Part shown: one piece after another, positions 1-6,643 of the stretch
Numbering within the stretch: position 1 is the stretch's first letter
Layout: each line of letters starts with the position of its first letter
Source of the DNA: an uncultured Eubacteriales bacterium
GTDB taxonomy: Bacteria; Bacillota; Clostridia; UMGS1883
Reading direction: 5' to 3'
NCBI GenBank assembly: GCA_905195005.1
Contig: CAJJUC010000080.1
Coordinates: forward strand, 1 to 10,861
DNA: 10,861 nt
The notes under the pieces: model-generated
Databases searched by the model: none
Told to the model about the DNA's origin: nothing
The model's input: the letters and a program-made list of their open reading frames with translations, nothing else
Program-made: the position numbers and the translations under genes

Positions 1-2
1 TC

Positions 3-1472
3 ATATCCATTAATTCTGATTTTATTTTTTTCTCAAGATTTTTTGCAATTATTTTAAGCGCGCTTATCGCCTGCGCCGCGCTTCCCTGCGGCGCTGAAGA
101 AAAAACCGAAGTGCTGCGCGTTTACAACTGGCAGGATTATATCAATGAGGGTAAGGATGACGACGGCGCCGCAGTCGGCGAATCCGTTATGGAAATGTGG
201 GAAAAGGATTACGAGAAGCGCACCGGCAGAAAAGTGCGCGTTCAGTACGACACATTCGAAACAAACGAAACCATGATTAACACGCTTAAAACGGGGAAAA
301 CGACATATGACCTTGTTTGCCCGTCCGATTATATCATTCAGAAAATGATTAATGCAACGGAAAGCGGAAGCGACGCCTCCATATCCGTTGAAAAGTACGA
401 TATTTCCAAAATGGAAAATTACAAAAAATATGTCTCCCCCTATATCAGTGAGCTTTTCGAAAAAAACGGCTGGATGGATTACGCTGTCGGATATATGTGG
501 GGAACAGTCGGCTTTCTGTACGACCCCGAGGACGTTAAGGCAGCCGATGCAGACACATGGGATCTTTTCTGGAACACGGCGTATAAAAACCGCATAACGT
601 GCAAGGACGTATCGCGCGATTCGTATGTTATCGGCGCGCTTCACGTTTTCAAGGATGAGCTTTGCAAATACAGGGATATGTACAAGGACGGCAGCCTCAC
701 GCGCGATGAGCTTCAGAAAAAGGTCAACGCCATTGCCAACAACACTGACGACGAAACGATAAAAAAGGTCGGCAAAGCGCTTGCCGAGATGAAGAAAAAT
801 ATTTACGGCTTTGAGGTTGACACGGGAAAAACCGATATTGTTTCCGGCAAAATCGACGCAAATCTTGCATGGAGCGGTGACGCTGTTTATGCAATGAATC
901 TTGCCGAGGAGGAGGACAATAAAAAGCTTGAATTTAACGTTCCCTCCGAGGGCAGCACGATATGGTTCGACGGCTGGGTTATGCCGAAGGGCGCTAACAC
1001 AGAGCTTGCGCAGGATTTTGTCGACTTTCTCTGCAAGCCCGAAATCGCAGCTTACAACATGGAATATATCGGATACACAAGCGTTATCGCCGGCGATGAA
1101 ATTTACGATATGGTTAAATCCGAGTACGGCGATGACAAAGGGAAATACGACTATGACCTGACATACTTCTTCGACGGAACTCTTTCCGAAGACAGATTAC
1201 AAAATGACGGACGGGTTATAATAAAAACAAACGAGCTGCGCCGCCAGCTTGCAACGCAGTATCCCGATGAGGACGTCACCGCGCGCTGCGGAGTTATGGA
1301 GGATTTCGGCGACCGCAACGAAAAGGTGCTTGAAATGTGGAGCAGCGTTAAAAGCAACCAGATTTCACCGGTAGTTTACGCCGTGATTGCCCTTATTCTT
1401 GTTCTGATTGCCGCTTTGATAATCTTCTCCGTTCAGATGCGCAAAAACAAACGCCGCCGTCGCCGCGGATAA
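3..1472 (+). CDS. potD: PotD-like spermidine/putrescine-binding lipoprotein of an ABC transporter (5' partial)
   Basis: Extracellular solute-binding protein that should capture polyamines and deliver them to a PotABC-type importer. The frame is open to the window edge. No ATG, GTG or TTG occurs in frame before the GTG at 111, which lies after the signal region and is not a credible start, so the true start is a few codons upstream of the window. The N-terminus is a hydrophobic signal segment with a lipobox LIAC (Cys codon 72-74), implying lipidation and outer-face membrane anchoring. Counting from the GTG codon at 111, PotD-type blocks are YNWQDY (5-10), YDLVCPSDY (66-74), AWSGDAVYA (253-261) and WFDGW (285-289); these match regions that contact polyamine in E. 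coli PotD. Unusually, the C-terminus adds a hydrophobic helix (about 420-441) and a basic tail ending in five arginines and a glycine. The next gene follows after 23 bases. Family assignment is firm; whether the ligand is spermidine or putrescine is not settled. Confidence 0.9.
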   Translation: MSINSDFIFFSRFFAIILSALIACAALPCGAEEKTEVLRVYNWQDYINEGKDDDGAAVGESVMEMWEKDYEKRTGRKVRVQYDTFETNETMINTLKTGKTTYDLVCPSDYIIQKMINATESGSDASISVEKYDISKMENYKKYVSPYISELFEKNGWMDYAVGYMWGTVGFLYDPEDVKAADADTWDLFWNTAYKNRITCKDVSRDSYVIGALHVFKDELCKYRDMYKDGSLTRDELQKKVNAIANNTDDETIKKVGKALAEMKKNIYGFEVDTGKTDIVSGKIDANLAWSGDAVYAMNLAEEEDNKKLEFNVPSEGSTIWFDGWVMPKGANTELAQDFVDFLCKPEIAAYNMEYIGYTSVIAGDEIYDMVKSEYGDDKGKYDYDLTYFFDGTLSEDRLQNDGRVIIKTNELRRQLATQYPDEDVTARCGVMEDFGDRNEKVLEMWSSVKSNQISPVVYAVIALILVLIAALIIFSVQMRKNKRRRRRG

Positions 1473-1495
1473 TCAAACGATAGGAAGTTCTGATT

Positions 1496-3061
1496 ATGAA
1501 AAAAATAATTTTATTTCTTATAACGGTTCTTTTGCTTTTCCCCGCGCAGGCGGCGCTTGCGGATACAACGCTTTACGCCGCCGCTGCATCGGGGGAGCTG
1601 GCGCTGCACATCTCGCCCGATGAATCAAGCTATGTCATAACAAAAATCCCGGCTTGCTCAAAGCTGCGCCTTGTCGAAACAAGGGACACATGGGGCAGAG
1701 TTGTATTCAGGCGCAAAAGCGGTTGGATAAACCTCAGCTTTACAGCCGAAAGCTACAGTCTTGCAGCAAACAACACGGGATTTGATTTTGTGAAGAACGT
1801 GACCGTCAGCTCAAAGCACGGGAAAACCTCGCTTCACAACGTTCCTTCCGCCGATGAGCTTCTCGGCAGCAAGGTTAAATACACCGTTCCGAACGACACC
1901 GTGCTTAATGTGACGCGGAAAACGAAGAACGGCTGGGGGCTTGTCACCATGAACAAAAAACACGCATGGGTGAGGATGAGCGACACAAAGGAATATGGTG
2001 CAAACCCCGAAACAAACGTCAGCGAATACGGAATTTATTATGTATATGCTCTTTCGGACGGCGGCAGGGGAATCAACCTTACGGACGTGCCCGGGGGAAG
2101 CGGCGTTTACGCGGTTATCCCCGACTGCACCAAGCTGACAGTGCGCAATAAAGAAAAGAACTTCGGCTATACCTCTTACAACGGACTTAACGGCTGGATA
2201 AATCTCAGGGAAACGGCTTCGTCGCTTGCAAACGCGCAGTCAAATGCAGGTGAAGCCGTGAATATGGAATATACCGTCGTTTCGCCGGAAAAAAATGTCA
2301 AGCTTTACAGTATCCCGTCCGACGCTGATACAGACAGCGGAAATGTCGTCGGCAGTGTAAAAAACGGCGAGGCAGTATTTATTCTCAGAAAAACAGATTC
2401 GGGCTGGGGGCTTGTGAATTATCACGGTGTTTACGGATGGCTCTCTCCCATGGTTATTGCTGAAAAAGAGCAAACCGAAAAGCAGATAATTCAGACGCAC
2501 GACCCTTACGAGGTTTATGTTGCCACCCAAAAGGGAAAGGGCTTGCAGCTTCTTACCTCGGCGGGCGGGAACGGAAAAAAATGCGCTACAGTGCCGGAAA
2601 CGGTGAAGCTCACCGCGATTGCCGGGCATAACGGCTACAGCTATGTTTCCTGTGACTATGCCGCAGGTTGGGTCATTCTTGACGGCAATACCGTGCCGGA
2701 CTATGATTCGGCTGTTTCGATAAAGAGCAAAAAAGGCTTTTATTGCAGAATCAAGCATGAAACAGAGCTTAAAAATCTGCCGACATATTCCGAGCTTTGC
2801 GGCTCAACCGATTACTACCTGCTCCCGCTCACAACGCCGCTTTATATAACGCGCGTTGTCACAACGGGCAGCCGCAAGTGGGGCTATGCGGAGTATAACG
2901 GAACATACGGCTGGGTAAACCTCAACTGTACGCGGAAAACCGTTTCACCCGTTTTGGAAAAGCTTATTTTTGCCGCAGCGGCAGCGCTGATTATAGCAGC
3001 TGCGGTTATAATCCACAGAATCATCAAAAACAAAAGAAAGAAACAGGAGGCAGTGAAATGA
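1496..3061 (+). CDS. Secreted, membrane-anchored protein with six SH3-like repeats
   Basis: A 521-residue protein of unknown function. It has a Sec signal peptide (MKK, hydrophobic core, probable cleavage after ALA at 20-22). Six repeats of about 80 residues follow, each closing with an aromatic signature: SGWINL (75-80), HAWVRM (156-161), NGWINL (232-237), YGWLSP (313-318), AGWVIL (390-395), YGWVNL (471-476). Most repeats also contain a WG or YG plus V/Y motif just upstream (for example NGWGLV at 145-150, SGWGLV at 302-307, KWGYAEY at 461-467), which is typical of bacterial SH3 domains. A single transmembrane helix (about 488-507) and a lysine-rich cytoplasmic tail end the protein; there is no LPXTG sorting motif and no enzymatic domain. 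Bacterial SH3 domains often bind peptidoglycan or peptides, so a wall-facing binding or sensing role is plausible but inferred. The start is backed by an AGGAAG site at 1482-1487. It lies between potD and a phosphoribosyltransferase, apparently in one transcript. Confidence 0.85.
   Translation: MKKIILFLITVLLLFPAQAALADTTLYAAAASGELALHISPDESSYVITKIPACSKLRLVETRDTWGRVVFRRKSGWINLSFTAESYSLAANNTGFDFVKNVTVSSKHGKTSLHNVPSADELLGSKVKYTVPNDTVLNVTRKTKNGWGLVTMNKKHAWVRMSDTKEYGANPETNVSEYGIYYVYALSDGGRGINLTDVPGGSGVYAVIPDCTKLTVRNKEKNFGYTSYNGLNGWINLRETASSLANAQSNAGEAVNMEYTVVSPEKNVKLYSIPSDADTDSGNVVGSVKNGEAVFILRKTDSGWGLVNYHGVYGWLSPMVIAEKEQTEKQIIQTHDPYEVYVATQKGKGLQLLTSAGGNGKKCATVPETVKLTAIAGHNGYSYVSCDYAAGWVILDGNTVPDYDSAVSIKSKKGFYCRIKHETELKNLPTYSELCGSTDYYLLPLTTPLYITRVVTTGSRKWGYAEYNGTYGWVNLNCTRKTVSPVLEKLIFAAAAALIIAAAVIIHRIIKNKRKKQEAVK
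3045..3050 (+). promoter_or_regulatory. Shine-Dalgarno site of the phosphoribosyltransferase gene
   Basis: A perfect AGGAGG lies inside the last codons of the SH3-repeat gene, 7 bases before the ATG at 3058. It fixes the start of the downstream gene at the ATGA overlap and suggests translational coupling of the two genes. Confidence 0.85.
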
Positions 3062-3615
3062 AAACAGCTTATGATATCCGGGTTGCGGGGCTTCACCGCA
3101 GCCTTCCGCTGTTCAGGGTAAACGATTCGCTTAACATTGCGGCTTTTATTATTTTCGGGGATGTGGAGCTAACGGAAAGGTGTGCAGCGGAGCTTCTGAA
3201 AAAAATTCCGCCGCATGACATTATGATAACGGCGGAGGCGAAAAGCATTCCCCTTATCCATGAAATGGCACGGCAGTCCGGAGAAAATCAATACATAATT
3301 GCACGAAAAGCGTTAAAGGTATATATGCGCGATGTTGTGAGCGTGTCCGTTAAGTCGATAACAACGCAAAACGTTCAAACGCTTTATCTCGGCGGAGATG
3401 ACGCGGAGCTTATGCGCGGAAAACGCGTTTTAATCGTTGACGATGTTATAAGCACGGGCGAATCGCTTTCCGCACTTGAAAAGCTTGTCACAAAGGCGGG
3501 CGGAAATATCTGCGGAAAGGCGGCAATCCTTGCCGAGGGTGAAGCTGCCGACCGTGACGATATAATTTATCTTGAAAAGCTGCCGCTGTTTGACAGCGAG
3601 GGAAATATTCTGTAA
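3058..3615 (+). CDS. Type I phosphoribosyltransferase, adenine phosphoribosyltransferase-like
   Basis: Cytoplasmic 185-residue protein of the type I phosphoribosyltransferase fold, which transfers the 5-phosphoribosyl group of PRPP to a nucleobase or acts as a PRPP/purine sensor. The diagnostic PRPP-binding loop VLIVDDVISTGES lies at residues 124-136. Ahead of it, TAEAKSIPL (58-66) sits where APT enzymes carry the pyrophosphate loop, and ARKALKVYM (82-90) matches the APT 'RK' segment. Size and order of motifs fit APT (about 170-190 residues), but the loop sequence departs from the classic ESRG of Apt, so the substrate base cannot be named. The start overlaps the stop of the SH3-repeat gene by 4 bases (ATGA) and has a perfect ribosome binding site. 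A strong terminator follows directly. It could be a purine salvage enzyme, a xanthine/guanine variant or a regulator; family confidence is high and specificity low. Confidence 0.85.
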   Translation: MKTAYDIRVAGLHRSLPLFRVNDSLNIAAFIIFGDVELTERCAAELLKKIPPHDIMITAEAKSIPLIHEMARQSGENQYIIARKALKVYMRDVVSVSVKSITTQNVQTLYLGGDDAELMRGKRVLIVDDVISTGESLSALEKLVTKAGGNICGKAAILAEGEAADRDDIIYLEKLPLFDSEGNIL

Positions 3616-3623
3616 AACACTAT

Positions 3624-3660
3624 GGGGGCTGTAATTAATTTTTTTACAGTCCTCTTTTTT
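3624..3660 (+). terminator. Intrinsic terminator of the potD - SH3 - phosphoribosyltransferase unit
   Basis: An 11-bp stem pairs 3624-3634 (GGGGGCTGTAA) with 3644-3654 (TTACAGTCCTC), including two G-T pairs. The loop has 9 bases and six T residues follow (3655-3660). It begins 8 bases after the stop codon, so it most likely ends this transcript. The mnmA ribosome binding site starts immediately downstream. Confidence 0.88.
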
Positions 3661-3678
3661 CGGGGGAGGTTGGATTGA

Positions 3679-4749
3679 ATGAACAATACCAAAGCCGTTA
3701 TTGCCATGAGCGGCGGCGTTGATTCAAGCGTTGCGGCGCTTTTGACAAAGGATAAGGGCTTTGAGTGCATCGGCGCAACAATGAAGCTTTTTAATAACGA
3801 GGACATCGGCAGAAGCCGCGAAAAATCCTGCTGCTCGCTTGACGATGTTGAGGATGCGCGCAGCGTTGCGCAGTCGCTCGGAATGAAATACTATGTTTTT
3901 AATTTTTCCGATGATTTCCGCGCCGCCGTTATCGACAGATTTGTTGCCGATTACGAAAACGGACGAACGCCGAATCCTTGCATTGACTGCAACAGGTATT
4001 TAAAATTTGACAAGCTTTACCGCCGTGCCCGCGAAATAGGCTTTGATTATGTTGTTACGGGGCACTATGCGAGAATCGGGCATAACGGCAGCCGCTACGT
4101 CCTGAAAAAAGCCGTTGATGAAACAAAGGATCAAAGCTATGTTCTTTATTCGATGACGCAGGAGCAGCTTGCGCACACGCTTCTGCCGCTCGGAGAGCTG
4201 CATAAAACCGATGTGCGCGAAATTGCCGAAAAGCACGGCTTTATCAATGCAAAAAAACATGACAGCCAGGATATATGCTTCGTTCAGGAAGGCTCGTACG
4301 CCGATTTTATAAAGCAGCATACCGGAAAAGACTATCCGCCCGGAGATTTTATAGACACCTCCGGGAGCGTTCTCGGCACACACAAGGGTATTATCTGCTA
4401 TACCGTCGGTCAGCGCCGCGGTCTCGGAATTTCCTCCGAGGAATCATATTATGTTAAAGAAATCCGTCCGTCCGACAACACGGTTGTTCTCTGCCGCGAG
4501 GCAGAGCTTTATTCCAAAACGCTTACGGCGGATAACATCAATCTTATTTCAGTTCCCGAAATCAAAGAACCTATGCGCGTTTCCGCAAAGGTGCGCTACA
4601 GGCAGCAGGCGCAGCAGGCAACGGTTATTCAGACCGATGAAAATACGCTTAAAATTGAATTTGACGAGCCGCAGCGCGCCGTGACAGCCGGTCAGGCTGT
4701 CGTTCTCTATGACGGAGATACGGTTGTAGGCGGCGGAACGATAAAATAA
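3679..4749 (+). CDS. mnmA: tRNA-specific 2-thiouridylase MnmA
   Basis: Cytoplasmic enzyme that activates U34 of tRNAs for Lys, Glu and Gln with ATP and inserts sulfur at position 2, taking persulfide sulfur from a cysteine desulfurase relay. At 356 residues it is full length (E. coli MnmA 368). The N-terminal PP-loop SGGVDSS is at residues 11-17. The two catalytic cysteines are in NPCIDC (Cys101) and DSQDICF (Cys200), and the conserved TGHYAR is at 127-132. The central segment with YTVGQRRGLG (241-250) and the C-terminal beta-barrel (RVSAKVRYRQ, 300-309) complete the family layout. The start is supported by GGGAGG at 3664-3669, 9 bases ahead of the ATG. It lies just after the terminator of the previous unit, so it needs its own promoter or read-through; I could not identify a convincing -35/-10 pair in the short gap. 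No cysteine desulfurase or tus-type partner gene is in the window. Confidence 0.97.
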   Translation: MNNTKAVIAMSGGVDSSVAALLTKDKGFECIGATMKLFNNEDIGRSREKSCCSLDDVEDARSVAQSLGMKYYVFNFSDDFRAAVIDRFVADYENGRTPNPCIDCNRYLKFDKLYRRAREIGFDYVVTGHYARIGHNGSRYVLKKAVDETKDQSYVLYSMTQEQLAHTLLPLGELHKTDVREIAEKHGFINAKKHDSQDICFVQEGSYADFIKQHTGKDYPPGDFIDTSGSVLGTHKGIICYTVGQRRGLGISSEESYYVKEIRPSDNTVVLCREAELYSKTLTADNINLISVPEIKEPMRVSAKVRYRQQAQQATVIQTDENTLKIEFDEPQRAVTAGQAVVLYDGDTVVGGGTIK

Positions 4750-4774
4750 GCAAAGCAACTAAAGCTCTGAAATA

Positions 4775-4798
4775 CCCAAAAGGGGCTGTAGCAAAATG
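4775..4798 (+). repeat. Direct repeat copy 1 (24 bases)
   Basis: Identical to 4979-5002: starts CCCAAAAGGGG, ends GCAAAATG. This copy has no adjacent complementary arm, unlike copy 2. Its only local structure is ATGCG-CAGAA-CGCAT (4796-4810). It begins 26 bases after the mnmA stop. Confidence 0.8.
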
Positions 4799-4855
4799 CG
4801 CAGAACGCATAAAGCAAAGAAAAAATCGGAATAAACAGTTAGAAAATTAAATGTG

Positions 4856-4879
4856 GAAATTCGTTGTGCAACGAATTTC
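4856..4879. repeat. Short perfect hairpin
   Basis: GAAATTCGTT (4856-4865) pairs perfectly with AACGAATTTC (4870-4879) around a GTGC tetraloop. It has no T-run on the plus strand, so it is not a canonical terminator. It forms one arm of the structured intergenic element. Confidence 0.75.
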
Positions 4880-4978
4880 TATAAAAAACGCTTTATGCTA
4901 CGAACAAACTTCACCTCTCGGAGTACCTTTGTACGCCTTCGGGTTCAGTTTGTCCGTTCTGCGCTATTTTTCTTTCGC

Positions 4979-5002
4979 CCCAAAAGGGGCTGTAGCAAAA
5001 TG
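4979..5002 (+). repeat. Direct repeat copy 2 (24 bases)
   Basis: Identical to 4775-4798, 204 bases downstream. This copy forms the 5' arm of the terminator hairpin at 4982-5029, so half of the terminator exists twice in the gap. Confidence 0.8.
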
Positions 5003-5031
5003 GAATCGCATTTTGCCACAGCCCCTTTTTT
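4982..5031. terminator. Bidirectional hairpin terminator between convergent mnmA and asnB
   Basis: A 21-bp stem with a single A-C mismatch pairs 4982-5002 with 5009-5029 around the loop GAATCG (5003-5008). On the plus strand the GC-rich core runs into six T residues (5026-5031), then CTTT, which fits an intrinsic terminator for mnmA about 230 bases past its stop. On the minus strand it starts 16-18 bases after the asnB stop and is followed by four T residues, a weaker but plausible end for the glt-asnB operon. Confidence 0.82.
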
Positions 5032-5046
5032 CTTTAAGGCGCAGCC

Positions 5047-6627
5047 TTATTTGCCGCTGTCGCCGTAGTTCGAAAGAACACGCGCGGACGGGTCGTTTAC
5101 GTTACAGCCCTCCCACGATTTGTTCGGCATCCAGAAATCAGCAACCATCTCCGCCTGACCGGGATAGTATTTTTCAAAAAGCTCGCGGTACAAAAGCGAT
5201 TCCTTCGTAAACGGGCGCGCAAAATCATACTTTTTGCAAAGCCTTTCAAATTCATCGTCCGTATAAACGCTTTCCGCATACCCCTTAAGATAATCCACCA
5301 TAGAATGACCGACAGCATCGGAAAATGCCGCCTTCTCACGGTACAGAATATCATGCGGCAGATAATCGCCCTCGAATGCATGGCGCAGCAGATATTTACC
5401 CTTATTGTAAACATTCATCTTCTTTGCGGGATTAATCGACATGACGTAATGTACAAAATCGAGATCGCCGAAAGGCACGCGCGCTTCAAGTGAATTCACG
5501 CTTATGCAGCGGTCGGCGCGCAGCACATCATACATATACAGCTCGCGCACACGCTTCTGTGCCTCCTTCTGAAATTCACCGGCATTCGGAGCAAAATCAG
5601 TGTATTTGTAGCCGAAAAGCTCATCGGAAATTTCACCCGTCAGAAGAACGCGTATATCGGTTGTTTCATGAATTGCCTTGCACACAAGATACATTCCCAT
5701 GCTGGCACGTATTGTTGTTATATCGTATGTTCCGAGAATACTTATAACCTTTTCAAGCGAGCTTATAACATCGTCCTTTGAAATAATAACCTCGGTGTGA
5801 TCGCTGCCGATATAATCCGCAACCTCTTTTGCATATTTAAGGTCGATTGCATCGTTCGTCATACCGATTGCAAACGTGCGGATCGGCTTGTCACTCTCTG
5901 CCGCAGCAACGGAGCAAACGAGAGAGCTGTCAAGACCGCCGCTGAGAAGAAATCCCACCTTTGCATCGGCAACAAGGCGCTTTTTTATTCCTGCCGTAAG
6001 CTTATCGTGAATGTTTTTGCAGATTGTTTCAACGTCATCATCAATGACCTTATCAACCGCGGCTATATCACAGTAGCACACAAATTTTTCACCGTCGTAA
6101 AAATGTCCAGGGGGGAACGGCATGATTTTATCCGTCAGCGAAACAAGGTTTTTCGCCTCGCTCGCAAACATGATTTTTCCGCTCTTGTCATATCCGTAAA
6201 ACAGCGGACGGATGCCTATCGGGTCACGGGCGGCGATAAACTTTCCGCTTTTTCCGTCATATATAACCATTGCAAATTCCGCGTCAAGCATATTGAACAT
6301 ATCCGTTCCGTATTCGCGGTATAGCGGCAGGATAATCTCGCAGTCAGAGTCGCTTTCAAAGCTGTAGCCCTTGCTTATAAGCTCCTGTTTCATTTTTCCG
6401 AAGCCGTACAGTTCACCGTTGCATATGCATACACTGCCGTCAAGCTCGAACGGCTGCATTCCCTCCGGGTGCAAGCCCATAATTGCAAGCCGGTGGAATG
6501 CCATAACTCCTCCCTGCACATTTAAAATGCGGCTGTCATCCGGTCCACGCGAAATTGTTTTGTCAAAGCCTTTTTTAAATTCTTCCGGGGATATATCCGT
6601 CCCCGTATAACACATTATCGAACACAT
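5047..6627 (-). CDS. asnB: Asparagine synthase (glutamine-hydrolysing), AsnB type
   Basis: Cytoplasmic enzyme converting aspartate, glutamine and ATP to asparagine, glutamate, AMP and PPi. The N-terminal class II glutaminase domain begins MCSI, as in E. coli AsnB, so Cys2 becomes the N-terminal nucleophile after Met removal. Supporting residues are in SRGPDD (26-31), HRLAIMG (45-51) and CNGELYG (69-75). The C-terminal synthetase domain has the ATP pyrophosphatase loop SGGLDSS (229-235), TGEISDELFGY (330-340) and LEARVPFGD (380-388). At 526 residues it is slightly shorter than E. coli AsnB (554) but complete. The start is chosen from AGGAG at 6636-6640; an alternative in-frame Met at residue 5 also precedes a Cys (MCYT) but is too far from that site. 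It follows gltD by 16 bases, making it the third gene of a gltB-gltD-asnB unit, so it is probably controlled with nitrogen supply. Confidence 0.95.
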   Translation of the reverse strand: MCSIMCYTGTDISPEEFKKGFDKTISRGPDDSRILNVQGGVMAFHRLAIMGLHPEGMQPFELDGSVCICNGELYGFGKMKQELISKGYSFESDSDCEIILPLYREYGTDMFNMLDAEFAMVIYDGKSGKFIAARDPIGIRPLFYGYDKSGKIMFASEAKNLVSLTDKIMPFPPGHFYDGEKFVCYCDIAAVDKVIDDDVETICKNIHDKLTAGIKKRLVADAKVGFLLSGGLDSSLVCSVAAAESDKPIRTFAIGMTNDAIDLKYAKEVADYIGSDHTEVIISKDDVISSLEKVISILGTYDITTIRASMGMYLVCKAIHETTDIRVLLTGEISDELFGYKYTDFAPNAGEFQKEAQKRVRELYMYDVLRADRCISVNSLEARVPFGDLDFVHYVMSINPAKKMNVYNKGKYLLRHAFEGDYLPHDILYREKAAFSDAVGHSMVDYLKGYAESVYTDDEFERLCKKYDFARPFTKESLLYRELFEKYYPGQAEMVADFWMPNKSWEGCNVNDPSARVLSNYGDSGK

Positions 6628-6635
6628 ATATCATT

Positions 6636-6640
6636 CTCCT
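6636..6640 (-). promoter_or_regulatory. Ribosome binding site deciding the asnB start
   Basis: The minus strand reads AGGAG here, 8 bases before the first ATG (6627). This favours the MCSI start over the second candidate at 6615, which would be 20 bases away. The site fits in the 16-base gap after the gltD stop (6644-6646). Confidence 0.8.
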
Positions 6641-6643
6641 GAC

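Larger units (their letters stand above)
4775..5031. repeat. Structured intergenic repeat element between mnmA and asnB
   Basis: This fills nearly all of the 297-base gap (4750-5046) between two convergent genes and I see no gene in it. It carries two exact 24-base direct repeats (4775-4798 and 4979-5002). Inverted pairs are GCGCAGAACG (4798-4807) with CGTTCTGCGC (4955-4964), GCATAAAGC (4807-4815) with GCTTTATGC (4890-4898), and CGAACAAACT (4901-4910) with AGTTTGTCCG (4947-4956, one mismatch). A self-contained hairpin lies at 4856-4879 and a long one at 4982-5029. GTAC-CTTT-GTAC (4923-4934) could cap the central arm. The nested arrangement resembles a repetitive, miniature-element-like or REP/BOX-like sequence, but its copy number in the genome cannot be judged here. 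Open frames crossing it are short and match no protein family I know. Confidence 0.55.

Noticed and set aside
111..113. GTG codon as the start of the PotD-like protein
   Set aside because: The frame stays open back to the window edge and encodes a hydrophobic signal segment with a LIAC lipobox ahead of this codon; starting at 111 would lose the secretion signal.
54..644. 196-residue minus-strand open frame
   Set aside because: Lies entirely opposite the potD frame, with no ribosome binding site and no recognisable family; a shadow of the real gene.
2240..2758. 172-residue minus-strand open frame
   Set aside because: Antisense to the SH3-repeat gene, whose signal peptide, repeats and operon spacing support the plus strand.
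3661..3678. Promoter for mnmA in the short gap after the terminator
   Set aside because: The space holds the ribosome binding site only and I could not find a convincing -35/-10 pair; any promoter would overlap the terminator or the upstream gene.
4775..5002. Possible CRISPR from the two 24-base direct repeats
   Set aside because: Only two copies 204 bases apart, with no regular spacers and no cas genes; copy 2 is part of a terminator.
4851..5210. 119-residue plus-strand open frame over the mnmA-asnB gap
   Set aside because: Crosses the repeats, the terminator hairpin and the end of asnB on the opposite strand, and has no recognisable protein features.
5797..6324. 175-residue plus-strand open frame
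   Set aside because: Antisense to asnB, in which catalytic motifs are intact; composition is typical of a complementary-frame artefact.
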